Below, piece by piece: positions 24,179-32,119 of a DNA stretch of 64,000 nt. The stretch comes from Ectothiorhodospira mobilis (GTDB lineage Bacteria > Pseudomonadota > Gammaproteobacteria > Ectothiorhodospirales > Ectothiorhodospiraceae). Made by a program: the position numbers and the translations under genes. The notes beneath the pieces were generated by a model. That model was not told the origin of the DNA, did not search any database, and saw only the letters and a list, made by a program, of their open reading frames with translations. Numbering within the stretch: the stretch's first letter is position 1; the number at the start of each line of letters is the position of its first letter. The stretch lies in NCBI RefSeq assembly GCF_016584115.1, contig NZ_NRSK01000003.1, positions 62,001-126,000 on the forward strand. Direction: 5' to 3'.

Positions 24179-24650
24179 GGCGGAAGAAGCGGAAAGCACC
24201 GGCATTGGAGACCGGCTGAAGAGGTGGAGGAGTGCCCTAGGGTTAACCCAGGGGCAGTTCGCATCACTTATCGGTATGCATGTCGGCATGGTGAGGAAAT
24301 ACGAAGGGGAGGTGCAGGCCCCTGGAGCCTCTGCTCTGCAAGCCATTGCGTCCACGGGCGTGAACGTCCATTGGCTCCTGACGGGAGACGGGGAGATGCG
24401 AGCTGGTGCTGCGGGAGAGGGTGCGGATGACGGCGAGCAGGAGCGCGAGCTCGCGCGAGAGGAGCCGGCCGCGGCAGCCCAGCCCCAGGCCGCCGCGCGC
24501 TGGGAAAAGCTCATCGAGATGGTGGAGGGCATAGAAGACGAAGACCGGCGGGCGGCCGCCATGCAGGACCTGTTCGCGCGCGCTCAAGAGCTGGCGGAAC
24601 TAGACGCACTCCGCCAAGCCGTCGCCAAGCTGCAAGACCAGGCCGGCTAA
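24177..24650 (+). CDS. phage repressor, XRE-type HTH
   Basis: This 157-aa protein begins with a TTG start behind TTGAGGT. It has an XRE helix-turn-helix (LTQGQFASLIGMHVGMVRKY, about residues 23-42) followed by a helical C-terminal oligomerisation region (WEKLIEMVEGIEDEDRRAAA). This is the layout of BcepMu-type repressors next to the left phage end. It is divergent from the transposase operon and should hold it silent through the CACCTTTAGGTG operators. Weak upstream promoter-like boxes, TTGCGC (24114) and GATACC (24137), are 17 nt apart. Confidence 0.85.
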   Translation: MAEEAESTGIGDRLKRWRSALGLTQGQFASLIGMHVGMVRKYEGEVQAPGASALQAIASTGVNVHWLLTGDGEMRAGAAGEGADDGEQERELAREEPAAAAQPQAAARWEKLIEMVEGIEDEDRRAAAMQDLFARAQELAELDALRQAVAKLQDQAG

Positions 24651-24850
24651 GCAAGGGATATTGCGCCCACCGCAATCCCGCGCTAGCGAGTCGCAAATAA
24701 TCTAAGCCAAACCACGCCCCGCCAAATCGGACGCACTCAGCGCGGCCCAGCTCCCCGCGAGCCCGCTCCACACGGGCATTTGCGCCCCGCGCACCCCCGC
24801 GACGCCAAATCCCCCGAGTCTCACGCCTCAGTCTCAATTATTTTTTCCAC
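24651..24850. other. phage left end with repeated CGC(C)AAAT motifs
   Basis: This 200-bp stretch holds no gene. It contains CGCAAAT at 24692-24698, CGCCAAATC at 24720-24728 and 24803-24811, and the same motif reversed (ATTTGCG) at 24778-24784. Mu-like ends carry several transposase sites here, so these are candidate binding sites. The junction to ahpF is close to 24849-24851 after an AT-rich run TTATTTTTTCCA; the exact last phage base cannot be fixed from one end. Confidence 0.55.
24655..24679 (+). terminator. hairpin after repressor gene
   Basis: GGGAT...TGCG, loop CCCAC, CGCAATCCC form a bulged stem just after the repressor stop. No T run follows, so termination strength is uncertain. It may close the repressor transcript before the phage end. 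Confidence 0.35.
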
Positions 24851-26015
24851 CCCCAACGTGGTGCAGGCCCTCAATCTGATGGCGGTGCTCAATCCCCGCG
24901 TGCGCCACGTGGCCATCGACGGGGCCCTGTTCCAGGAGGAGGTGTCGGCGCGGGAGGTGATGTCGGTCCCGGCTGTCTTCCTCAATGGCGAGCCCTTCGA
25001 CCAGGGGCGCATGACCCTGGATCAGATCCTGGCCCGGGTGGATACCGCCTCCACGGCGCGGGAGACGGAACGTCTCAACGCCATGTCCGCCTTCGATGTA
25101 CTGGTGGTGGGCGGGGGGCCCGCCGGGGCGGCGGCGGCCATCTACGCCGCGCGCAAGGGGGTGCGCACGGGTCTGGCGGCGGAGCGCCTGGGCGGCCAGG
25201 TGCTGGACACCCAGGGGATCGACAACCTGATCTCCGTGCCCCACACCCAGGGGCCGAAGCTGGCCGCCGACCTGGAGGCCCACGTGCGCCAGTACGACGT
25301 GGACCTCATGAACCTGCAGCGGGCGGTGGCCCTGGTGCCGGCGGCGGATGCCTCCGGCCTGCACGAGGTGCGTTTCGAGTCCGGGGCCTGCCTGCGCAGC
25401 AAGAGCGTGATCCTGGCCACCGGGGCCCGCTGGCGGGAGATGGGGGTGCCCGGGGAACGGGACTACCGGGGCCGCGGGGTGGCCTATTGCCCCCACTGCG
25501 ACGGTCCCCTGTTCAAGGGCAAGCGGGTGGCGGTGATCGGCGGCGGCAATTCCGGTGTGGAGGCGGCCATCGACCTGGCGGGCATGGCGGCCCAGGTCAC
25601 CCTGGTGGAGTTCATGAACGAGTTGCGGGCCGATGCCGTGCTGCAGGAGAAGCTCCACACCCTGCCCAACGTGCAGGTGATCCGCCATGCCCAGACCACC
25701 CGGGTGGAGGGGGATGGCAGCCGGGTGACGGGGCTGACCTACAAGGACCGGGATACCGATGCCGTGCACACCCTTTCCCTGGACGGGATCTTCGTGCAGA
25801 TCGGCCTGGTGCCCAATACCGAATGGCTGCAGGGGGGCGCCGTGGAGCTCTCCGGGCGCGGGGAGATCGTCACCGATGCCCATGGCATGACCACGGTGCC
25901 CGGGGTCTTTGCCGCCGGCGATGTGACCACCGTGCCCTACAAGCAGATCGTCATCGCCATGGGGGAGGGCGCCCGGGCGGCCCTGGGGGCCTTCGATCAT
26001 CTGATCCGCCGCTGA
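24851..26015 (+). pseudogene. ahpF: alkyl hydroperoxide reductase subunit F, 5' end lost to the prophage
   Basis: From [13 protein letters not shown] onward the protein matches AhpF: the second half of the N-terminal thioredoxin-like domain ([20 protein letters not shown]), the FAD motif [19 protein letters not shown], the redox-active YCPHCDG, the NAD(P)H motif [17 protein letters not shown] and the FAD-binding [11 protein letters not shown]. AhpF passes electrons from NADH to the peroxidase AhpC. The first ~130 residues, including the CxxC that should lie just before this point, are absent and replaced by phage DNA. The open frame continues upstream into phage sequence, so a fused product might be made, but it could not work as normal AhpF. 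Confidence 0.9.
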
Positions 26016-26131
26016 CGCCGCCGTGGCTGCCGGGGCCTTTGGGGGATCTCCCTGCCGTAAGGATGGCCATTGCCTCGTTTCCAGGGCTATCATCTAGACT
26101 GGTTTGAGAATCCCCGGCACCGGAATGCGCC

Positions 26132-29100
26132 ATGTGCCCGGCAAGGGGAGGTCCCAGGCAGGCGGCAACGGGGAGACCTGCGATCATCCCGCAGACCTTC
26201 AAAGCAAACCGGTGGCACGCGATTCTCCCGTCTTCCCTGGCGGTCCGGATTACCCTGCTGTATGCCGTCCTGGCCGGGATATGGATCCTCTTCTCCGGCC
26301 GCCTGCTGGCCATGGCGGTCACCGATCCGGAGCTGCTGGCCCGCCTGGAGCTGATCAAGGGGCTGGGCTTTGTGGTGGCCACCGCGGTGCTGCTGTTCTT
26401 TCTCCTGCGCACCTGGCAGGAGCGGCAGCGCCCGGATCCGGCGGCGTTCTCCGTGCACCCGCCCCGCTTCGCCCGGGCCACCGTGGGCCTGTCCCTGATT
26501 CTGCTCACCCTCATGCTGCTGGCCCCGGCCCTGGGGCTCATGGTGCACCGCATCCACGCCCCCCATTTGCTGCACGAGGCCCGGGACGATCTGGAAGCCA
26601 TGGCCGGGCAGAAGGTGCGCCACGTGCAGCAGTGGGTGCAGGAGCGCTACAGCGATGGGCAGGCCCTGGCGGGGCATCCCGGTTTCGTGGCCCAGGCGGC
26701 CGCCCTGCTCGGGGAGACCCCGGGAGGCCACCACCAGTCCCGGCGCGAGGATCTGCGCACGCGCCTGCAGGCGGTACGGCGGTATTACGGCTACCGTGGC
26801 GTGGGGATCCTGGATGCCGACGGCAAACGGGTGCTGGCGACAGGCCCGTGGACCACGGAGATCTCCCCGGAACTGCTGCGGGAGGCCGCCGGGCGGCGGG
26901 GGCCGGTCCATGGTCCCGCGCCCCTTTCCGGGGAGGCCGCGCCCCATGCGGACTTCCTTGTTCCTCTCTACCAGACACCGCAGCCCCCCCATACGCCGGT
27001 GGGGTATCTTGTCCTGCGCATGCCCCTGGAATCCCTCCTGCAGGGGGTGCTCGGGGACTGGTCCTCCCTGATGAAGCACGGGGAGACGCTGCTGCTGCGA
27101 CCCCTGCCCGATGGCGGCTGGCAACGGCTGCACGGGGACGGGCGCATCACCTCCGAGCCTGCCCGCGATGGGTACGACGGGCGCTGGCTGCAGGCGGAGC
27201 GCCTGGTGCCCGGTACCCAGTGGCGGCTGGTGACCCGAATGCGCCGGGACGAGGTGCTCCAGCCCCTGCAGACCCTGGTCTTCTGGATCACGGCCCTCAC
27301 CTTCGGCGGGGCGGGGCTCATCGGGCTGGCCCTGCTGCTGGTTTGGCGGCAGCAGGGGCGCCTGCAGGACCTGGCCCTGCAGGCGCAGCGGGCCGAGTCG
27401 GAGCGGGCCGCGGAGCAGGCCCTGCGGGAGAGTGATGCCCGCTACCGGGCCCTGTTCGAGAACAATCATTCCATCATGATGCTGCTGGATCCGGAGACCG
27501 GCAGCATCATCGATGCCAATCCCGCCGCCTGCCGCTTCTATGGCTGGGACCGGCAGACCCTCTGCGGTATGCATGTCCGCCAGATCAACCAGGCCTCCCC
27601 GGAGGAACTCCAGCGGAAAATGGACCGGGCCCGGGCCACGGCGCAACACTATTTCGCCTTCCGTCACCGCCGGGCGGACGGCTCCGTCAAGGATGTGGAG
27701 GTCTACAGCGGGCCTATCCTCTTCCAGGGTCGTACCCTGCTGTATTCCATCGTCCACGACATCAGCGAGCGCATGGAGGCCGAACGCAAGCTGCGGGACC
27801 GGGAACGGCTCCTGGGCATGGCCTCCCGCATGGCCCATCTGGGGGGTTGGGCCATGGACCTGCCTGACGGACGTCTGGAATGGTCCGACGAGGCCTGCCG
27901 CATCCATGGTCTGCCACCGGGGACGGAGATCACCCCAAAGACGGCCCTGGATATGGTGGATCCCGCGGATCGGGACCGATTGGAGTCGGCGCTGCGGGCC
28001 TGCGCGGAATCGGGACGGTCCTGTGACGAGGAGGTGCGGGTGCACACGGCCCGGGGCCACATGCTCTGTGTACGTATCCTGGCCCAGGCCGTGCGCGACG
28101 AACAGGGGCGCATCACCCGCCTGCAGGGGGCCTATCAGGACATCACCGAGCGCAAGCGCAGCGAGGAGAGCCTGCGGCAGTGGGCCACGGTGTTCGAGGC
28201 CACCAGTGAGGGGGTGGTCATCACCGACGCCCATGCCCGCATCCTGGCGGTGAACCGCGCCTTCACCCGCATCACCGGCTACAGCGAGGCCGAGGTGACG
28301 GGGGGCACGCCGGCGCTGCTGCGCTCGGGCCGGCATCACCGCCTGTTCTACCGCCGCCTCTGGGACGAGATCAGCCTCCATGGTCACTGGCGCGGGGAGA
28401 TCTGGAACCGGCGCAAGAACGGCGAGATGTATCCCCAGTGGACCGCCATCAATGCCGTGCGCTCGGAGACGGGCCAACTGACCCATTTCGTCGGGGTGTT
28501 CTCCGATCTCTCCGACATCCAGCAGAGCCGGGAGCAGATCGATCGCCTGGCCCATCGCGATGCCCTCACCAACCTGCCCAACCGTCTGCTCTTCCAGGCC
28601 CGGCTGGAACAGGCCCTGGGATGGTGCCGCGAACACCGGGGTGAACTGTCGGTGGTGCTGGCGGACCTGGACGGGTTCAAGCACATCAACGACAGCCTGG
28701 GCATCGGCGTCGGGGATGCCCTGCTTTCCGAGATGGCGGCGCGTTTCAGCGGGGTCCTGCAGGGCAGTGAGGTCCTGGCCCGCCTGGGTAGCGATGAGTT
28801 CGCTGTCCTGCTGCAGGAGAAGGAGAGCGGCAGCTGCCGGGCGGATCTGGTGGCGGAATCCATGCGCCAGGTGGTGCAGACTCCGGCCCAGATCGGCGAG
28901 CACGAGATCTTCGTCACCGCCAGCATCGGTATCGCCGACTTTCCCCGGGATGGGCGGGACATGAGGCAGCTGCTGCAGTTCAGCGATGCCGCCATGCACC
29001 ATGCCAAGGCCCTGGGTGGCAACACCTATTGCCACTACACCGAGGATCTCACCGATTACGCCCGGGAGCGGGTCACCCTGGCGGCCGAGCTGCGCAGGGC

Positions 29101-29854
29101 CCTGGAGGGGAATGAACTGGTACTGCACTACCAGCCCCAGGTGGACCTCATCGACGGCCGGGTGGTGGGCCTGGAGGCCCTGGTGCGCTGGCACCATCCC
29201 GAGCGGGGCATGATCTCCCCGGCCCGCTTCATCCCCGTGGCGGAGGAGACGGGGCTCATCCTGCCCCTGGGGCGCTGGGTGCTCACCGAGGCCTGCCGTC
29301 AGGCCCGGGCCTGGACCGAGGCCGGCCTGGAGTTCGGCAGCGTGGCCGTGAACGTCTCCGGGGTGCAGGTGCAGCGCAGCGACATGGTGCAGACGGTGGC
29401 GAACAGCCTCTCCGAAACCGGACTGGATTCGGGGCTCCTGGAACTGGAGATCACCGAGACCTTCGTCATGGACCGGCGCCGGGGCGCGGCGGGTTTTCTC
29501 CGGGAACTCAAGTCCATGGGGGTGCAACTGGCGGTGGATGACTTCGGCACCGGCTATTCGTCCCTGTCCTATCTCAAGGGGCTGCCCTTCAACACCCTGA
29601 AGATTGATCAGGGCTTCATCCGCGGCATCCCAGGGGACTACCACGACATCGCCATTGCCCGGGCCATCAACACCCTGGGGGAGAGTCTGGGCATGGAGGT
29701 GCTGGCGGAGGGGGTGGAGACGGAGGCGCAGCGGGAGAGCCTGCTGGACATGGGCTGCCATCGGGCCCAGGGCTATCTCTTCAGCCGGCCGGTGCCCGCC
29801 GCGGAGATCCCCGCACTGCTGGCGGCCCGCAGTGAATCGTCGCAATCCCTTTGA
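26132..29854 (+). CDS. membrane PAS-GGDEF-EAL c-di-GMP protein
   Basis: This 1240-aa protein has transmembrane segments at about 38-56, 74-93, 116-137 and 381-405, with a large sensor region between the last two. PAS domains follow at about 430-545, 560-680 and 690-800. The GGDEF domain has RLGSDEF at about 884-890, so the second Gly of the signature is Ser, and the upstream RxxD inhibitory site is not kept (QGSE). The EAL domain (about 985-1235) keeps EALVRW, NVSG, EITET, DDFGTGYSS and EGVE, and should degrade c-di-GMP. The start is uncertain; ATG 26132 has no strong ribosome site. Confidence 0.88.
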   Translation: MCPARGGPRQAATGRPAIIPQTFKANRWHAILPSSLAVRITLLYAVLAGIWILFSGRLLAMAVTDPELLARLELIKGLGFVVATAVLLFFLLRTWQERQRPDPAAFSVHPPRFARATVGLSLILLTLMLLAPALGLMVHRIHAPHLLHEARDDLEAMAGQKVRHVQQWVQERYSDGQALAGHPGFVAQAAALLGETPGGHHQSRREDLRTRLQAVRRYYGYRGVGILDADGKRVLATGPWTTEISPELLREAAGRRGPVHGPAPLSGEAAPHADFLVPLYQTPQPPHTPVGYLVLRMPLESLLQGVLGDWSSLMKHGETLLLRPLPDGGWQRLHGDGRITSEPARDGYDGRWLQAERLVPGTQWRLVTRMRRDEVLQPLQTLVFWITALTFGGAGLIGLALLLVWRQQGRLQDLALQAQRAESERAAEQALRESDARYRALFENNHSIMMLLDPETGSIIDANPAACRFYGWDRQTLCGMHVRQINQASPEELQRKMDRARATAQHYFAFRHRRADGSVKDVEVYSGPILFQGRTLLYSIVHDISERMEAERKLRDRERLLGMASRMAHLGGWAMDLPDGRLEWSDEACRIHGLPPGTEITPKTALDMVDPADRDRLESALRACAESGRSCDEEVRVHTARGHMLCVRILAQAVRDEQGRITRLQGAYQDITERKRSEESLRQWATVFEATSEGVVITDAHARILAVNRAFTRITGYSEAEVTGGTPALLRSGRHHRLFYRRLWDEISLHGHWRGEIWNRRKNGEMYPQWTAINAVRSETGQLTHFVGVFSDLSDIQQSREQIDRLAHRDALTNLPNRLLFQARLEQALGWCREHRGELSVVLADLDGFKHINDSLGIGVGDALLSEMAARFSGVLQGSEVLARLGSDEFAVLLQEKESGSCRADLVAESMRQVVQTPAQIGEHEIFVTASIGIADFPRDGRDMRQLLQFSDAAMHHAKALGGNTYCHYTEDLTDYARERVTLAAELRRALEGNELVLHYQPQVDLIDGRVVGLEALVRWHHPERGMISPARFIPVAEETGLILPLGRWVLTEACRQARAWTEAGLEFGSVAVNVSGVQVQRSDMVQTVANSLSETGLDSGLLELEITETFVMDRRRGAAGFLRELKSMGVQLAVDDFGTGYSSLSYLKGLPFNTLKIDQGFIRGIPGDYHDIAIARAINTLGESLGMEVLAEGVETEAQRESLLDMGCHRAQGYLFSRPVPAAEIPALLAARSESSQSL

Positions 29855-29859
29855 GAATC

Positions 29860-29954
29860 AGGAATTAAGCAGGAACCCACCGAGGCGACTCCACCCGCTG
29901 TTGCGGGTGGAGCGCGGTAGGAATCCTCGTCTTTTAGGGCGGGGAGGATGTCAA
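29860..29954 (+). mobile_element. orphan IS200/IS605-type right end (omegaRNA-like remnant)
   Basis: This noncoding stretch has the look of the right end of TnpB-bearing IS200/IS605 elements. It contains AAGCAGGAACCCACC, then a perfect 10-bp hairpin CTCCACCCGC/GCGGGTGGAG (29889-29912), then GGTAGGAATCC and a second wobble-paired hairpin (29925-29931 with 29938-29944). It ends in GGGGAGGATGTCAA. No tnpB or tnpA frame is present nearby. It is probably a remnant, or a solo omegaRNA-like unit; its end supplies the stop codon of the convergent peroxiredoxin gene. Confidence 0.7.
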
Positions 29955-30598
29955 AGGGACTTGCGGGAGAAGTACCAGTCCACGTAGTCGAAGCCTTCGT
30001 TCTCCCGGGCCTTGGCGCCTTCGGCGGTCTTGGGCGGCGGCACGATCACCGGCTGGCCGGGGCACCAGGCCTCCGGGGTGGCCACGCCGTTGGCGTCGGA
30101 GGTCTGCAGGGCATCCAGCAGGCGCACGAACTCATCCACGCTGCGGCCGTTGCTCATGGGGTAGTAGACCATGGCCCGCAGGATGCCCTCCGGATCGATG
30201 AGGAAGGTGGCCCGCACGGCGGAGGTGTCGGCGGCGCCGGGGTGGATCATGCCGTAGGCCCGGGCCACTTCCATCTTCAGGTCCTCGATGATGGGGAAGG
30301 GGATCTCCACATTGAACTTCTCCTGGATGTTGCGCGTCCAGGCCAGGTGGGAGAAGACGCTGTCGATGGACAGGCCCAGCAGTTCACAGTTGCGCTTGGC
30401 GAATTCCCCGGCCCGCTCGGCGAAGCCGATGAACTCGGTGGTGCACACGGGGGTAAAGTCCGCCGGGTGGGAGAACAGCACAAGCCACTTGCCGCGATAG
30501 TCCTCCAGGGAACGTTCGCCATGGGTGGTCACTGCCCTGAAGTGGGGGGCCGGGGCGTTCAGCTGGGGGAAGCCGGGGGTCTGTTCCTGGTTTTCCAT
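29951..30598 (-). CDS. peroxiredoxin (Prx6/1-Cys AhpC-TSA type)
   Basis: This 215-aa protein has the peroxidatic motif HPADFTPVCTTEF (Cys near residue 52) and the Prx6-type C-terminal region (EGFDYVDWYFSRK). Extra cysteines occur in NCELLG and EAWCPGQ, the latter possibly resolving. It reduces hydroperoxides in the cytoplasm. The last codons lie directly at the IS-like right end, which provides the TGA. A palindrome TTGATAATTATCAA sits about 120 bp upstream of the start. Confidence 0.92.
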   Translation of the reverse strand: MENQEQTPGFPQLNAPAPHFRAVTTHGERSLEDYRGKWLVLFSHPADFTPVCTTEFIGFAERAGEFAKRNCELLGLSIDSVFSHLAWTRNIQEKFNVEIPFPIIEDLKMEVARAYGMIHPGAADTSAVRATFLIDPEGILRAMVYYPMSNGRSVDEFVRLLDALQTSDANGVATPEAWCPGQPVIVPPPKTAEGAKARENEGFDYVDWYFSRKSL

Positions 30599-30716
30599 GT
30601 CGTGCTCCTCGATGGGATGTGGGTGAATTGCGATCTCGACGGGATTAAGACTAATTCCATTCTTAAATCGTGTCTAATTGTATGTCGCGATACAGTGGAT
30701 AGTCAAAAGCTATTAT

Positions 30717-30730
30717 TTGATAATTATCAA
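30717..30730. promoter_or_regulatory. perfect palindrome upstream of the peroxiredoxin gene
   Basis: TTGATAATTATCAA is a perfect 14-bp inverted repeat in an otherwise AT-rich gap between the peroxiredoxin gene and tRNA-Arg. It resembles half-site arrangements of Fur/PerR-family boxes but with no central base. It may be an iron- or peroxide-responsive site. Confidence 0.45.
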
Positions 30731-30823
30731 TAGTGTGCCCCGGTGCGAGCCGTTCCCCGATGCGGGTCGCATAGGGGGTTGACGCCGGGGGCATGGATCA
30801 AGATAATACGCGCTTCCAACGCA

Positions 30824-30900
30824 GCGCCCGTAGCTCAGCTGGATAGAGCATTCGGCTACGAACCGAAAGGTCGGAGGTTCGAATCCTTCCGGGCGCGCCA
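30824..30900 (+). tRNA. tRNA-Arg (anticodon ACG)
   Basis: The 77-nt cloverleaf has acceptor GCGCCCG/CGGGCGC, D arm GCTC...GAGC, anticodon stem TTCGG/CCGAA with loop CTACGAA (anticodon 30858-30860), T arm GGAGG-TTCGAAT-CCTTC and an encoded CCA. A strong hairpin terminator follows. Confidence 0.97.
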
Positions 30901-30913
30901 TATCCAGCAAAAG

Positions 30914-30946
30914 ACCCGCATCCTCCCTGGAGGTGCGGGTTTTTTG
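30914..30946. terminator. strong intrinsic terminator after tRNA-Arg (bidirectional)
   Basis: ACCCGCA-t-CCTCC-CT-GGAGG-TGCGGGT forms a 12-bp hairpin followed by TTTTTT on the + strand. The opposite side gives a CTTTTG run, so it can also stop modD transcription arriving on the minus strand. Confidence 0.9.
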
Positions 30947-30969
30947 CGTTCTGGGACTTTTGTGCGGCC

Positions 30970-31818
30970 TCAGCCCCCGGGGGCCATGCGTACGCTGACA
31001 TCCCGGGGCGGGGCGGTGTAAGGGGCCGAGGTGACCAGGATGCGCGCCCCGGCGCGGACGTGTTCGGTGGCATTATCGGCATGGATGCCCCCGGCGGCGG
31101 CCAGGCGTACGCCGGGGAAATCGGAGAGTGCGTCCGCCAGGCGGGCCAGGGCGTCCAGGGAAAACTTCTCCGCCTGGATCACCTCCGCGCCCGCCTGGGC
31201 TGCCTGCAGGGCCTCTTCATGGGAATCCACTTCCACCACCACGCGGCGCTCGGGGCAGCGCGCCCTGAGCCTGCGGATCTGCATCTCCAGCCCTGCCCGC
31301 GGGCCGGCCACGCGGCGGTGCTCAGGGAACAGGAGCAGCGTATCCGAGAGTCCGGTGCGGTGGATCTCGGCACCACCGGCGGTGATGGCCTTCAGGGACA
31401 GGGCCCGGGTGCCGGGAACGGTCTTGCGTGTGCAGGCCACGATGGCCCCGGGATCGGCGGTCTGTGCGGCCCGGGTGATGCGCGCGGCAGCGGTGCTGAT
31501 GCCCGAGGCCCACTCCACCAGGGTCTGGGTGACCTTCCAGCCCAGCAGCAGGGCCTCAGCGGGGCCGCGGACCTCCAGGAGGGGGGCGTCCGCCGGCACC
31601 GCGTCACCGGAACGCGCCTTGAGCGTGACGCTGCAGCCCAGGAGTTGCAGCAGGCGGGCGGCCTCCTCCAGGCCACAGGCCGTCATGGCGTACCGGGCCG
31701 TGAAATGCATCCATGCACTTCCACGGGGGATCTCCAGGGCCCGTGTGGTGAGGTCGCCATAGGGGGCGTCCTCCCGCAGCAGGTCATGGAGGGTTTCATC
31801 ACTGAGAACAGGCATCAT
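30970..31818 (-). CDS. modD: ModD, nicotinate-nucleotide pyrophosphorylase-like Mo protein
   Basis: This 282-aa protein has the quinolinate phosphoribosyltransferase fold: DETLHDLLREDAPYGDLTTR, ACTRKTVPGTRALSLKAI, GGAEIHRTGLSDTLLLFPEH and AAAGGIHADNATEHV. ModD is a QPRTase homolog tied to molybdate genes; its exact reaction is not settled. The gene lies near modA and modBC, which supports this call over NadC. A second ATG at 31815 is equally good. Confidence 0.88.
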   Translation of the reverse strand: MMPVLSDETLHDLLREDAPYGDLTTRALEIPRGSAWMHFTARYAMTACGLEEAARLLQLLGCSVTLKARSGDAVPADAPLLEVRGPAEALLLGWKVTQTLVEWASGISTAAARITRAAQTADPGAIVACTRKTVPGTRALSLKAITAGGAEIHRTGLSDTLLLFPEHRRVAGPRAGLEMQIRRLRARCPERRVVVEVDSHEEALQAAQAGAEVIQAEKFSLDALARLADALSDFPGVRLAAAGGIHADNATEHVRAGARILVTSAPYTAPPRDVSVRMAPGG

Positions 31819-32119
31819 GGTGTGGGCTCCCTGGATCGAATGACATCCCCTTTGCGGGGGGCGTTGATCGTAAGCAAGATAGGGACCGGAAGTATGGGGG
31901 CCGTGATCCGGTGTCCCGGGGCATCGGGTGGGCGGTGTCCTACATCGGGGGATTCCGTTGTGTGGGGTTTGGGACAGAACACTTCATACGGGAAGCTCAC
32001 GGGCCTGATCTGCACAGGAGCAGGGGATGGCCTGGATCCTGCTTTCCCCTCCCGGGGCCTGCCGCGGACGGGTACGGGTACGGTCCTTTGATCTGAAAAC
32101 CAGCGCAAGGAGATGCAAT
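31819..32119. other. intergenic region between divergent modD and modA
   Basis: About 300 bp without a supported gene. It must carry the promoters of modD (leftward) and modA (rightward). I looked for a ModE-type palindrome (TATA-rich inverted repeat) and did not find a clear one. AAGGAG before modA at 32107-32112 is the only clear signal. Confidence 0.6.

Larger units (their letters stand above)
1..24850. mobile_element. Mu-like (BcepMu-type) transposable prophage, left-edge truncated by window
   Basis: This block carries the hallmark set of a transposable phage: repressor, BcepMu-gp16-type regulator, MuA-type DDE transposase, MuB-type ATPase, GemA-like gp16, MuF head protein, portal, terminase, protease, capsid and P2/Mu-type baseplate genes. 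The repressor-proximal end sits at the right, where phage sequence passes directly into host ahpF at about 24,850. The other phage end is outside the window. Codon use is strongly C-ending and differs in texture from the host part, which is richer in G runs. Such phages integrate by transposition with a short target duplication, but only one junction is visible, so the duplication cannot be checked. Confidence 0.93.

Noticed and set aside
24849-24851. An exact phage terminus at a TG/CA dinucleotide
   Set aside because: TTCCA|CCCCC would fit, but the conserved AhpF Cys codon should begin at 24849, so the host part may start one or two bases later. Only one end is visible.
31819-32119. A ModE box or Moco-type riboswitch between modD and modA
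   Set aside because: No TATA-rich inverted repeat or convincing conserved fold could be seen by eye.
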